NCBI RefSeq assembly: GCF_014839805.1
Contig: NC_051134.1
Span: forward strand, 10,137,170 to 10,201,169
DNA from: Manduca sexta
Taxonomy: Eukaryota; Arthropoda; Insecta; Lepidoptera; Sphingidae
DNA: 64,000 bases
Direction of reading: 5' to 3'
The position numbers and the translations under genes were made by a program. The notes under the pieces were generated by a model. That model was not told the DNA's origin, ran no database searches, and was given only the letters and a program-made list of their open reading frames with translations. Below are positions 13,030 to 24,594 of the stretch, one piece after another. Each line of letters opens with the position of its first letter. Within the stretch, counting starts at the first letter, position 1.

Positions 13030-13135
13030 TGTATCACGATACGGACTCGTGACCATGAAGGCTGCAGTTTTCGACACGTTGGAACATAATTAAAATATAA
13101 AAACCGCTGTAAAATCCGAAATGTAACTCTGTCCT
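13030..13135 (+). mobile_element. Family F LINE 3'-tail-like copy
   Basis: Contains GACCATGAAGGCTGCAG followed by TATAAAAACCGCTGTAAAA, shared with the copy at 14640. The block is familiar to me from lepidopteran non-LTR element 3' ends. Exact clade not determined. Confidence 0.55.
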
Positions 13136-13274
13136 TTCACTCTCATAGTTTGATGAGACAATCTGTCATGGCCAGAAAGAGGTTAAGCGAAGCACGGTGT
13201 GATGATACCGCAAAGTTCTTGACTCCGAGCAGCAACTAAGTAATTTTTAAGATGGAAAGAACCGTTCATATTCA

Positions 13275-13372
13275 CTTTTGACCCAACTCAGGTTACGAAC
13301 CCAGAACCTCAGCGCGCTAGTCGTATTTGTACCGTGAACACATTATAACTACGCTAAGGCACTCAGATGTCC
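13275..13372 (-). mobile_element. Family C SINE, head only
   Basis: On the minus strand a tRNA-like promoter is visible: a box A-like TGCCTTAGCGTAGTTATAAT stretch and, 60 bp on, GGTTCTGGGTTCGTAACC as box B. Only the tRNA-derived part remains. Confidence 0.5.
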
Positions 13373-13995
13373 AGTATACCTGACTTATCGCTATTATATC
13401 AAGCTAATTATACTTCCAAATCTGGCAGTTAATCGCCTTGAATGCGTGTCGGAACACAGAGATAAAGCCTATCGGCCATCACACGAGCGAGATAAGCTTT
13501 CAATTATTCAGCGAGCTCTGAATGCTAATGTCAATGCACTCGCCGGGTATAGTGTTGCACTGCATTGTAGACGTTTTGGGCAATGTCTGAAGTTGTTGCT
13601 GTATGTGTTCAGCAAGTGGTGTTTATAAAGTCCAGTTGTGCAATAGTGACAAAGGCTAAAATTTGATATGAATTTATTATTGTAATCTTATTTATTTATA
13701 CATGGAAACTTGTAATTGGCTTTCTTTTATATATTTTTTTTACTTATGTACCTATGCTGTAAGTTTTCGAAATCAAAAAATAGAATAAATTAAAAGGGAA
13801 CCCGACACAACGTATAAGTACTTTATAATATGCATAAATGCGGTCTGTAAATCTTTCTAATTATAATTGGATTTTACATAAATTACGAAAGGGAGGACGG
13901 CAGGAATCGGTTTATATGGACCCTTCACCACTATTGTTCTGTTATGGCCGAAGTTGAAACACAAGAATAATATTGGAACATACAATAGAAGAAAA
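13373..13995. other. Intergenic; GC-richer island 13440-13625
   Basis: The island has nearly balanced base composition in an AT-rich setting and a 60-codon open frame starting with GTG. The frame has no recognised motif. Could be a conserved noncoding element or decayed coding sequence. Confidence 0.35.
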
Positions 13996-14322
13996 AGCGG
14001 CGATAGCTTAGTTGGATGTGAAACGGACTGCCAAGACGAATGTTCGCAGGTTCAAAGCCCTAGGGCACACACCTCTGACTTTTCTAAAATCATGTGTGTA
14101 TTCTTTGTGAATTATCGTTCGCTTTAACGATAAGGAAAACATCGTGAGGAAACCTGCACATCTAAGAAGTTCTCTATAGGAATTTCGAAGGTGTGTGAAG
14201 TCTACCAATCCGCACTAGGCCAGTGTGGTGGACTAAGGCCTAATCTATCTCAGTAGTAGAGGAGGCCCGTGCCCAGCAGGGGGACAGTATATAATACAAG
14301 GCTGATATTATATTATATTATA
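13996..14322 (+). mobile_element. Family B SINE (Metulj-like), full length
   Basis: tRNA-derived head with GATAGCTTAGTTGGATG as box A region and CGCAGGTTCAAAGCCC as box B, then the conserved body (GTGTGTGAAGTCTACCAATC, CTCAGTAGTAGAGGAGGCCC) and a TATTA-rich tail. Imperfect target duplications ACAATAGAAGAAAAA and ACGATAGAAAAA flank it. Established knowledge: lepidopteran SINEs of this build depend on pol III and on LINE enzymes for mobility. Confidence 0.85.
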
Positions 14323-14639
14323 CGATAGAAAAATACGATTATTCTGATACGTGTGGCTTCTTAGCAGTATTTATAATTTACTTTTAGAATACAAAGTTAA
14401 GCGTGTGGTATTAACCATTGGAAAGGGAGATACTGATTGAATAACTCGCAACTTTTCAGATTTGAAATACCTTTGAAATTCTTATTAATATTGTAGCTTT
14501 CCTCACATAATTGTTCTTGACAATTACTTATTAATCATTAAATTGAATATTATTATTGAAAGAAATCAATTTTTCGGAAAATTTTAATTGTATTAATGCA
14601 TAATGTGGGTAGATATTGTAACTTTGACTTTTCGGACGA

Positions 14640-14745
14640 CCAACACCTCAGTCCTCCCGAGACCATGAAGGCTGCAGAGTCTTCGAAACGTCATGACAAT
14701 ATTATAAAAACCGCAATAAAATCCGAAGAATAGTTCTTTTATAGT
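14640..14745 (+). mobile_element. Family F LINE 3'-tail-like copy
   Basis: The best preserved of the three copies: GAGACCATGAAGGCTGCAGA, TCTTCGAAACGTCATGACAA and TATAAAAACCGCAATAAAAT in order. No reading frame. Confidence 0.55.
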
Positions 14746-15734
14746 TTAACGAATGTTAACATAAGAAGTCATTAAATATTTAACATTATTGCGACACACT
14801 CGTAGCTTGTCCTAGTATTGATCAATGACCCACATTACTGTTTTCTCAATACCATTTGTATGAAGTGTTTGTTCTGAATAATCACCTATGTGTGCCTCGT
14901 CAATTTTGGCCATCACTGTTTTGTCCATTCATATTAAAGCATTCATACATTCCGTCATGAAAATCAGTTATCACATTTTCATAGTAAAATGTTTTGACTA
15001 ATAAATGTTTTGTCTCAAATTATGCCGGTTGCAGGTTAAGCAGAAAGTAGAAGTTATTTGTTAATAGCTTTATTGTACACCAAAAAGAAAAGAACTATGG
15101 TAAAAATTAAAAAAATAAAGGCAGAGAGGAGGTCTTAGGGCTTATCACTCGAGGGAATATCTTATAGGCAACTATTGAATGGAATAAGAGAAATAACGAA
15201 AAAGGGCAGTAATTAACAATGTCACTATGTTTGAGTAATCTAAATATGTTTAATTGAGTGATTGATTTTCTGGTCAGTCTGTTATATCAAAGTCTTGCCG
15301 TTGCGAATTAATTTTAAAAAACCAACAGCACTTATAAAGAATGAATTCTATCCTTCCGGATACCCTACCTAACAATAGGTACACAAACAATCTCGACAAA
15401 GAACTCGCAGCTAACTAAATCGCAACCTAACCCCACAAACACAAATCTAATATTTGCGTAACACAACTTGGCGAGTGTCAACAGGCCATTCTTGTAACAA
15501 TAAACAAGTGGGCATACATACAAGTGTCCAAAATAAACAGTAATCTTGCACTTTATTTGACTAGTGTACCGTTGCAAACGGATCTTAGCAAAAACGTGAT
15601 AGACGGGCGGGTTGTGGTAAGTCTGTGAAGTTATTTGTTACAAGTTGGAAGTTAGAAACAGCTGAATAGATTTAGATGTTTGGTGCATAGACAAAACGTT
15701 GGATTAATATAATCATATAGACGACTTCAGAAAG
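14746..15734. other. AT-rich intergenic, no gene
   Basis: A 70-codon minus-strand frame at 15365-15577 lies in a block with more GC and no stop, but it has no motif and no consistent splice context. Nothing else was recognised. Confidence 0.4.
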
Positions 15735-15836
15735 TCACTTGATCAGGGTCGTCTCCAATAAGTCAATCTAGAAATCTTTGGAAGAGGTCCATGGTCAGCA
15801 GTTTATATCGTCAGCGGCTGATGATGATGATAGTCT
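15735..15836 (+). mobile_element. RTE-clade LINE 3' end
   Basis: Ends with TTTGGAAGAGGTCCATGGTC, CAGCAG, a stop and GATGATGATGAT. This corresponds to the C-terminal LEEAYVQQW-type motif of RTE endonuclease/reverse transcriptases followed by their usual (GAT)n tail. Only about 100 bp remain and the frame is broken. Confidence 0.65.
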
Positions 15837-18279
15837 TCTTTTTGGAAAAGTAAACAGTGGATATTCCATTCCGCGAAGACTCACGTTGTGGTAAATCAGG
15901 CTTTTTATATAATATTTTAGTGGCCCGTGTTGACAAAGTATGTCGTCATCTGCACGACGTAGCATTGTGATCTGGTTTGTTGATTATTAAAAACGTATTA
16001 AATATTTTAAATTGTAACTTGACATCTAAATTGATCTTATTTTGAAAAAGGTGTGCGTAATGTAGAGTTTTAAAAATAATAATTTTGGATCTCTTGCGAT
16101 TATTTATACGCATTTGTTAACCATTAGTCGAACGACTTTCTCATCCTATTATTAACTTTTATAACTAAACAAAAAAGATCTTACACTAACCAAAAAAATT
16201 ACATTTAATACGAGCGTTTTTTTAACCGCCCGTCTACCTCGACATGAAGCAGTAAATCTCGACGGGTACACAACGGTGATCAAACACGGGTCCCAACAAT
16301 ATTGCGTTCAATCCACTCCTCTGTCGACTTGTTGGCACGTTTCTTTGTCAGCGTGTCGGGCCTTTTGTCCGACTAACTAGGAAACGGCATGTGCCTGCGG
16401 ATCGTGTTAATGATGTTTTATGTTCAGAATTTGTAAGATAGTTCAAGTATTGTATAAATGTGAAGTGAATGTTTGTTTTAAAACTTAACCGCTGAATATA
16501 TTTGGATACAATCTGACAGTTTGCACACGGATAAGTGTTTAATGGAGCTTTTATTCCAGGAATAAAATCCACTTATCGGTTGGACCCATGAGCTCTAAAG
16601 TAATACTATGTTAACTAAGCCAAAATAAAAAGAGGCAAATTTTTTAAAACTTAAGCATACGACTTTAAACCTAAAGTGGAGCTGAATTATTTACGTTGTA
16701 GATAAATACGTCTAAAACATAATTCTACCACTATTCAACGCCTTAATAATAGACAAAGTCGTAAAACCTCAATCAAAATTCGATCAGCTTATTACTAATA
16801 TGCAAATTAACGTGTAAATATACAGATGAAAATTAATATCTCTGATATTGTCTCATATTCTAAGAACTAGCAAAATAATTTCCGCAATTGCAGAAGACAG
16901 TTGCAAGTTCAATTCTCAAGTTGTGTCTGAACACTTCAATATTAATAACTGTGCGTGCCTGAGATTTGAATAGTTTCGTATTGAAAACCTCCTTTGAAAG
17001 CCATTGCAGAGGACTTCTACATTGATATGATTTAGTTTTATATTTATTAAAATGTTGAAGTTGAAAATGAAAATCATATGAGAGAAAACAATAGCTTACT
17101 AGATATTAGAATAGATGGACTAAAAATTTATGATATAAATGATTTCATTGATATCAATAGCATTATTAAAAATGAAGGAGATGGCGAATTGGAAAGTCGA
17201 ATTAAAATATCGATTTACCCATTATATTGTCGTGCTGTTTTGAGGCCGAAAAAACCTGCTGTCTCTGGTTCACATTATCATCAGGCGATCATGTTAAAGA
17301 AGGACAGAGTATGGTTCGCAGGATTCCAAGATCTTAAAGCTAATATAATATCAGTGTTCCTCATCCATGTTTATGTTCTCAGCACGTGCTACGAGTTTAG
17401 ATGCATCTTGAAATATTAGCGACGTGCCCGTATCCAGTCCAGTTTTGAGTAATATAGTGAAGAGAACTCTATGGTCTGCAAGAATACTAATGCAATGCTC
17501 TGACTTTTATCTGTGGGTCATTTTGTAACCTTAAGAAGTGGTGACATGACTGACTTCGTATATTCATTTGTTTTAATGGTGAAGGAAAACCTCGCAAGGA
17601 AACTTAAAAATCCATACCCATTTCGAAAGTATTCAAAGTCTCTAAACCCAGCATTTTTCAACGAAGTGGATAAAAATATTTGAAAAAATCTATCTTGTAT
17701 GAAAGGCTTTACCCATAGACCTTTCCCTAGTAGATGAAGCCCATATTACGATGGCCCAATAAAAAAAATAATATTGTCAATATTGTTATATGGTTATATG
17801 ATCCAATATTTAATCGTTTTTTCTTTCTCTTTCTAATGGCTGATCATTGTTACCAAATGGGTGACGTCTGCATGGTCTTCTTAATATATTTTATTACTTT
17901 CAACATTGATGTAAGAAATTATTTTCGTTACCATAACAACTATTCGTAATACATCAAATGACAAAAAAACATAAATCATATTAATGTTAACTACGATATT
18001 GCCTAAAATATTTGAACAAAATTTGAACTTTTTTAAACAATTTCTATTGAAATGCAAAGAAGCTTTAATATCAAAAGCATACCCTTTTATCTCTTAATTC
18101 ATTTTGGATGTAAGGAATATAGGCGTCTAATGTACTTGGGCATGGATTTAAAACTCCTGGAAATGCCCTCTATTGCATTATATGAGTGTGGACTGAGAGA
18201 GTAACAAAACATTATTATATGGGATAATTATACATTTTATCTGTATTTTCGTTCATTACCTTTACTTCCACACACACCT
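15837..18279. other. AT-rich tract with one 113-codon open frame
   Basis: The frame at 17078-17419 (+) is AT-rich, begins MRENNSLLDIRIDG and shows no domain that I recognise; it is about as long as chance allows here. A degenerate piece of family B SINE body (GGTGAAGGAAAACCTCGCAA and weaker matches) lies at 17545-17645. No gene is supported. Confidence 0.4.
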
Positions 18280-18515
18280 TTTTCCCCAAATGGCTAATCA
18301 GAGACGCGACCATGGTACTCACTTTTCACCATGTGTGTTCCGTTACTTCTGTCCCAAGATGTGATTTAGGTGGAGTTTATCGCTATATCGGGAATAAATT
18401 ACAAACTCTGGACTGATGCCGAGTAAAAAAAACTGGATCATTTTGCCCCACTCCGGACCTTAGTGCGCTGTCGTACCGCGCACGTAATACAACTACACTA
18501 TCGCAGCAGTCAGTC
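18280..18515 (-). mobile_element. Family C SINE
   Basis: On the minus strand: tRNA-like head GCGATAGTGTAGTTGTATTA (box A) and GTCCGGAGTGGGGCAA (degenerate box B), then ACTCGGCATCAGTCCAGAGT, the CCCGATATAGCGATAAACTC block and ATCTTGGGACAGAAGTAACG. The block order is the same as in 24846-25058. Confidence 0.7.
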
Positions 18516-19519
18516 AGTCACTAAACACCAAATTTCTTCACTTCCATTCTCAGAAATATTTATTTCACTTCCATTCTTTCTAATTCTTCGTCTCGCGTGT
18601 GATTCTTTATTGAGCGCTCAAGAATACCGGCCTTCGGTAGAAGTGAAAACAGAGCACGCAATACAATCACGCTCACGCAAACACGCGATGACAATCACGT
18701 AAACACTGTCACGCTGAAACGAATTACGTGGGAGAAATTACTACAGCTCTATTGTAGCGTTTGCAAGGCTTTTGTCTAGTTTTTTGCAAAGCTCAGTGCT
18801 TTCGCCGGAGGGTTGGATAGAGTGCAATTAGCGCCATTGAGCTTATTTCCGTCCTATTTATGGGCACATTCCAGCCTCCAAGTTTTTATTTCAACGGCGA
18901 ATTCATTTTTGATTTTTTTTTATATGGGATCTAAATAATTTTACAAGTCTTATTTTTGTTAATGGCACTAACCAGTAATAATATCATGGACACCTACTAT
19001 AGGAATTAAAATACGCATGTTTTGTACAATGAGCTAGGATAATAATTTACCTTATCCACAAGCTATTAAAGTACATCTTGATTGTAACATTAACAAAACA
19101 TTTTATACTTTCTAAAAAGTTCCATATATAATTGTTACCAAAGAACGATGAGCAGAAAATTTTAGTAAAAAAAATCCTCTACATGGAGTCTAACATATCT
19201 GAAAAGGTATTATAAAATTGCCTTCCTCTGAGAAAGGCGTCATGATATTTTAGTCATGAACAACCAATTCATAGGCCTTCAGTACGAAAACCGATTTCAG
19301 TAAGATGCAACACGTAGATAAACGGCACCTGACGACATTTGGACAGTCCAGACAGTGACTTAGCTAATTGACCGTGCGTGACGATGTCACTAACCTACAA
19401 CGTGCTGCATGTCGGCTACAATCCTGTAACAGTTAGTCAGGTTTAATCCAATTAATGTCAATGAAATAGAAACCCATTAAATTTATAAATCATTTTAGCT
19501 TTTTCTACTTTAAAACATC
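18516..19519. other. Intergenic, no recognised element
   Basis: Begins with a CGT- and CAC-rich patch (18580-18720) holding the end of a 79-codon open frame without motif. The rest is AT-rich. Confidence 0.4.
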
Positions 19520-19705
19520 ACGCCTATCTCCATAGAGGTAGGCAAAGGAGAAACCAGGGCACCTAATTTTAATGTGTTCTAATAGGAGTCGAGCTTATCG
19601 ACATATCGGGCACTAATATCAGACCTCGGGCTGATACTGAGCAGAAAAACCGAATATCACTTTGCCCGACATACGAAGCCACGATCTATTGATACTTCAA
19701 AAAAC
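19520..19705 (-). mobile_element. Family C SINE, 5' truncated or decayed
   Basis: The minus strand shares CAGTATCAGCCCGAGGTCTG, a ..CCCGATATGTCGATAAGCTC block and the tail-side TTTGCCTACCTCTATGGAGA with the copy at 24846. The tRNA-like head is barely recognisable. Confidence 0.6.
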
Positions 19706-20149
19706 GAATACAAGATACCGAGTGAAATTATTAAAATATTGGTAACACTGCATTATGAAATGATCACTTTCGTTTTTTTAAAAGATATAGTATAAAATGT
19801 AAAAAAAAAATTAAAAGGAATAGAGTCATCAATATAATAATATGTTTTTTTTTGTTTTATAAAATATAAAATATAAAAATCAAAGGAAAGGAAACGTTGA
19901 AAAACAAATCATCAAAATATCTTAAAATAAATGCTCAATTGAAGAATAAACTAATTAACCCGCAATAAAGGCATTATTACAATATACAAAAGGCTGTAAA
20001 TCTAAACGAAATGCCGCCCTATAATCTTTTCTTTCACGACAGTGCAAAGTACGCAGCTTATTTACGACGTAATAACTGTTCCGCTAATGCTACTAGAACC
20101 TTTATAGCTATTGTGTTATTAAAAACACAGTATTAGTTTTTATTTAGTA

Positions 20150-20285
20150 ATAGCTGAAACCGCGGCTTCGTCTATATTGTAGGTTTGTGACAAAAATAAT
20201 AAGGGCCTGTTTTCTTTGGCGTTTAAACCTGCTCTGTGTTTAATTGCATGGAAATCCGTTCAGTCGTGAAAGTTTAATAACCTTA
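20150..20285 (-). mobile_element. Helitron-like terminal remnant
   Basis: Plus-strand AGCTGAAACCGCGGCTTCGTC matches the reversed 3' end (GC-rich hairpin then CTAG) of other Helitron-like elements here, with the terminal CTAG mutated. Downstream GGAAATCCGTTCAGTCGTGA matches the 5'-proximal CGGTTCAGCCGTT block. Confidence 0.5.
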
Positions 20286-20494
20286 ATTAACTATTTAAAG
20301 TATTCGTTTGGTGTAGTTTCTAGTTGAGCTGTAATTTGAAGAATAAACTATGACCAATAAATTATAGGTTATATTTATCAATTACGACTTTCATTTTGGG
20401 AAACGTTTGTCGCGAGAAAGACGAGTGACAACACATTAGATAATTATTATACAAAGGATATTGTATATATTAAGGATATTGTCAAAATGATGAT

Positions 20495-20522
20495 AAATAA
20501 ATAAATAAATAAATAAATAAAA
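20495..20522. repeat. (AAAT)n microsatellite
   Basis: About seven AAAT units. It adjoins the tail region of the family A element at 20620. Confidence 0.9.
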
Positions 20523-20619
20523 TTAAAAAAATATGTTCTTCCTTCTTTAGTAAAGACAACAAATAATTGTGTAATAAAAACAAAATACTCAAAACTAAGA
20601 TCGCCATCCGTTTAACATT

Positions 20620-20872
20620 TATTTTTATACTTGCATGGCATTGTGACCCGACTGCACCTGATGTAAGTGGAGTGAGGTCCAATAGAATGTCGACTGACGA
20701 GAGATGATTACCCCTCGACAGTCAACACAATTATGTCGGCCTGTTGGAACCGGATATACACAGACTTATCCCAGAACGCGACACACTTACTTGAGCCACT
20801 ATGGCGGGTCTTAACACCGTGTGTACGGTGACCACTATCGGCGCGAATATAAAATATATCCTACCATCAAAC
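20620..20872 (-). mobile_element. Family A retroposon, near full length
   Basis: Uninterrupted copy that serves as the reference for the split copy at 6254. It contains, in plus-strand order, TGACCCGACTGCACCTGATG, the GTCGACTG..CAGTC hairpin, CGGCCTGTTGGAACCGGATA, CACACTTACTTGAGCCACTA and TATAAAATATATCCTACCA. No open frame. Confidence 0.75.
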
Positions 20873-21842
20873 AATATTATATTACAGTTTCATCGCAGAG
20901 TAGGCCTTTCCCAGTGGCAAAGGGTGAAATATTTCAAAAGGTAACCCGTGCCAAAAAAATTGCCTTAGTTAACATATTGCGGCTAATGTAAAAGAAAATA
21001 AAATTTAAGACAAACATAAATAAAGCTCAAAGGGAAGCCGGTAGGAATCGGGTTGTATGGACGCTTCGCCATTGGTGATTCCTGTATATTATAGTATGCA
21101 AACGTAATAACAATTCTATAACCGTTTTTAATTTTAACAATAATATTATATGATTTACATTTAGATAAATTAGGATTAAATAATTATCATTAATGCAACT
21201 TAAATGATAAGAGAAATTTAAAAATAAAAAGCTTTATCGAAATTATGAAAATAGTTTTCATTGATAATATTTTCCGAATTCGGGAAGCTTTGAAAATGGA
21301 CGTGAATTATTGTCGTGGTTAGTTGCCTATGGCAGTGAAGCCTAACTTTACGATCGTGCTATAAATTTACCATTGAAACAGCTTTTTATAGCTAAAATAT
21401 GATCTACAGGATAGCATACTGTAATATATTTTGGGCTTTAAAATATAACACCAACCATTATAAAACAAAAAAAAATATTAGTTAATGCTAATATCAGCAC
21501 TTATGACGGGTCAAAGTACGTAATAAAAAAAATATTACAATTATATAACTTATATAATTATGGACATTAATTTTTCACTTTTTAATTTTAAAAATTGCAA
21601 ATGGGCTATTTATATAATGAACTCTATACCTACGGAAAATAGTCGATAAAGTACCTCAAGAATGGATTAAATTAAAGATTAGCTTGCGGCTTTGGTCGCG
21701 TGCAAGTCATTTTCTAAAGCCCCACTTGGATTTTCCTAAATTTATAATAACACTGTAGAACTGTTTGCTTCGCCTATCGGTACTTGGAACATCGATCCTA
21801 AATTGATTTATATGTAACCTAACTTCTAACACAGCTGCCCCA
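20873..21842. other. AT-rich intergenic
   Basis: No gene. A short reversed Helitron-like 3' end (TTAGCTTGCGGCTTTGGTCG) sits at 21678-21705. Confidence 0.4.
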
Positions 21843-22165
21843 AAGTAATTCTTGTGCGCTTGATCTCCACTCCGACTGCACGCCCATTTACGGGGGTCTT
21901 TTGGCGCGGCCGTAGGCACACAGCTAAGTGTGTATACCTCATAGTTTTCAATTCACATTGAGTCCAATAAAGGTTCCTTAACTCCAAACATGTTTCCTCC
22001 TTCTCCACTCCGCCCATCCTAAAGAGAATTCCCATTCTTCCTCCACACTTCCTTCCCAAATTATTTCCTCCCAACTCTCCTACCTACCTACCTCCCTGTA
22101 GTCACTAGGCCGGGCCAGTATTCCATCCCCTACATTTGCAGGTTTCCCGCGATGTAGACTGCAGA
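21843..22165 (+). mobile_element. Family G SINE-like repeat
   Basis: Matches the reverse complement of the elements at 49914 and 61000: GATCTCCACTCCGACTGCAC, a pyrimidine-rich stretch of CTTCCTCC-type sequence at 21990-22085, then GTAGTCACTAGGCCGGGCCA and AGTATTCCATCCCC. A CTAC microsatellite (22079-22095) has expanded inside. The overlapping minus-strand open frames of 70-82 codons are by-products of the purine-rich strand. Confidence 0.6.
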
Positions 22166-22333
22166 GTCCCTTCCAAAAAAAAGAACTTCAAACACACGAA
22201 CATCTTCACCAAGCTTCTAAGCTAGAAGTAAGTAGAATAGTAGGATTAGTAGAATTACAGCTTTCAATTCACATGACTATTTACCTGGCAGCATGTCCAG
22301 TCTAACTGGCCGAAACTGCCAGAACACAAATGC

Positions 22334-22373
22334 TATATATAGAAAATAAACGGGCCACGTTCGCTGTTGCAGT
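22334..22373 (+). promoter_or_regulatory. Candidate TATA/initiator core promoter
   Basis: A TATATATAG box at 22334-22342 is followed about 30 bp later by TTGCAGTCGTT (22367-22377), close to the arthropod initiator TCAGT. The sequence turns abruptly GC-rich just downstream. Spacing fits an RNA polymerase II core promoter. Inference only; no transcript evidence. Confidence 0.3.
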
Positions 22374-22379
22374 CGTTCC

Positions 22380-22538
22380 ATGGAGCTCCAGCCGGATATT
22401 GACTGGTTCATGGCTTGTGACGACTTCCGATGGCTGTCGATTCGCGGCCGATATGTACAGGCGAGTGCATTAACGCGGAAGGGCTTTTTGGAATATTTTC
22501 TGTTTGTTTTTTTTTCAAACGATTCTCAGCCGTTTTAA
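22380..22538 (+). CDS. Hypothetical 52-residue open frame
   Basis: An ATG seven bases after the initiator-like site opens a 52-codon frame ending TAA. The N-terminal 37 residues (starting MELQPDIDWFMACDDFRWLS) come from a GC-rich block with a balanced amino-acid mix. The last 15 turn hydrophobic (FLEYFLFVFF) as the DNA returns to AT-rich. I do not recognise the peptide. A CAG|GCGAGT at about 22460 could be a rare GC-type donor, which would make the block a first exon. Equally it could be a conserved noncoding island in which an open frame arose by chance. Confidence 0.22.
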   Translation: MELQPDIDWFMACDDFRWLSIRGRYVQASALTRKGFLEYFLFVFFSNDSQPF

Positions 22539-22539
22539 A

Positions 22540-22700
22540 TAAATTATCCTAATCTCAATCTTCGATGCGATACCGATATTGAAGAAATTTAAATAACTCG
22601 TAAGCATACAAAAAACTTTGTTTCGATTGGACATTTTGAGATAGATCGAAAAATATAATTCGCTAGCCGAAATTATTGTTAAAAAACTTAATTACAAGCA
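22540..22700. mobile_element. Family H repeat, partly palindromic
   Basis: Contains CCTAATCTCAATCTTCGATG, and later TTTCGATTGGACATTTTGAG, which pair with blocks in 26725-26905, 53360-53470 and 54125-54225. The paired ATTGG/CCAAT motifs suggest a small foldback element. Confidence 0.45.
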
Positions 22701-23172
22701 TGTCCAGAAGCCTTTAAGCTAATCAGTCTATTTTCGAGATGGATAAAAGAAGCGATCGGGGTCATTGTAAACGTCGGTAAGTAGTATTTATCGGCTCGAT
22801 CCTATTTATATTTTATAAAAAATAATAATTCTAAATACAGGCTTCAATATAACCTTAATTCTTCTTTTATATACTAATGGACAAGGTTCTATCTTTAATC
22901 GATCCCTTTAGACAACCAGATGTCATTATCAACTTAGACGAACGTATGAATAAAAACAGAGTGAAATATTTTCTCCACAACTGTACGTACAAGTGAACTG
23001 ACGTCTCCGTTATGTATTGACAGGGCTGTGCGCACTCTAGGCCTGAAATAAACAACTTGCGGGCTTTATTTGGTAGCTCGACTTCGCTTGTACATTTGAC
23101 AATTTTGTTTCAAGATCGGTTAAATATCCACATTCGTTCATGTGAAGGATACCAGTATTATTGAAGTGCTAT

Positions 23173-23412
23173 TGTTTTTTTTATCCGGACACTGTAAAGT
23201 GACCCATTACACCTGATGTAAGAGGAGGAGGATCCAATAGAATGTCGACTGACGAGAGATGATTATCCCTCGACAGTCGACACAATTATGCCGGCCTGAT
23301 GGAACTAGATATACACAGGCTGATTCCGTGACGCGACACACTTACATGGGCCACTATGACGGGTTTTAACTGTACAGTGGTCGCTAACCGGGCAGATATA
23401 ACATATCTTACC
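23173..23412 (-). mobile_element. Family A retroposon
   Basis: Poly-T at the left end marks the reversed polyA tail. The GTCGACTG..CAGTCGAC hairpin, ATGCCGGCCTGATGGAAC and TACATGGGCCACTATGACGG are all present. A deletion after GGGTTTTAAC removes about ten bases relative to other copies. Confidence 0.75.
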
Positions 23413-23815
23413 AACGACTTAAAATTAACACCTTATGAAAGTCAAGAAACTACCAAGATGATTTTCGTCTAACAAAGAAACTTAAAAAGAACTAAAAATT
23501 ACGCAGGTCTTTTACACATGTACAATTTATTTCAATAAAGTACGTCACTCTTATATGCTTGAATGCGCTCTAAGTAACGAGCTGACTCCCCCACATCAGT
23601 TTACAACGATACTAATCGATGACAGAGCTATGCATCGGAAACCATCGCGTAATGAAGTGCACGGCACACTTGGACTAGAAAGGCAGAATTAATCACCTGA
23701 ACGTACCCTTACCACTTTTAATAATGTGGATTGGCAATAACTTACGTGGTATAGAGATGGTTTTGTTGGCGAGCTTGTTCGACAATTTGTGCTATAGTAT
23801 ATTACGATGAATAAT

Positions 23816-24132
23816 TTACTGGTGGTAGGACTCTCATATGTAAGTCCGCCTGGGTAGGTAACACTGCAATGTCTATTTCTGCTGCCAAGCAGCAATGTGT
23901 AGTCACTGTAGTCACAGTTTGAATGAAATTGTAACCGATATAACTACTGAACATAACAAGACTTAACATTTCATGTCTCAGGATGGCAAGCGCAGTGTAA
24001 AACCAAACAATATTTTGTAATTCAAGGTGTTGAATGGTTTTTCTACCGTTTATGGGTCGTATCCCTTTCCATCAGGCGAACGGCAAGATCGTCTCGTCAT
24101 ACAAAGAAATAAAATAATAATAATAATCATTA
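23816..24132 (+). mobile_element. Family D element, near complete
   Basis: Starts ACTGGTGGTAGGACTCTCAT, passes through TCCGCCTGGGTAGGTAACAC and GTAATTCAAGGTGTTGAATG, and ends with CAGGCGAACGGCAAGATCGT and an AAATAAAATAATAATAAT tail. The simple tail and repeated 5' truncation of copies suit LINE-driven retroposition. Confidence 0.7.
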
Positions 24133-24594
24133 GGTCTCTCACAATTCAGTTTGTGTCAAAATTTACCCTTTCTGAGATTTTAAGCTTTATAGAAAAACTT
24201 CATTTAAATTGTGAGTGGTTGTGTGAATACATAATATAGAGAAATGGTAACTTTTGTATTTAAAATCAATAATATGTATATCAAACAGATTCGTGCTTTC
24301 TATGACTGCAGAATTACGTACACTATACCCACTGGAGTTCAGTGTTCAATGAAAACTACGTGTTTACTCTTTGATATGAAATTAACGTATTGTCTTATCT
24401 CATAAATAATAATCTTACGTAACGTAATCTTACTCAAGATAATTTTTTTAAATACAAAGACCAGGGTAGGCAAAAACGTTTTATCATTTTCAAATTAAAA
24501 AAACTGTTTCGCCATTTACTGCCTCTTCAGCTGTTGGTGAACTTTATTAAATCAAGTTAACCATCCTTTCATACCGTGTGTATCAGAAATATTT

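Noticed and set aside
15420..15440. AACCTAACC, resembling the insect telomere repeat
   Set aside because: Only one or two imperfect units; no array.
17078..17419. 113-codon AT-rich open frame
   Set aside because: No motif and amino-acid content dominated by I, K and N as expected from composition.
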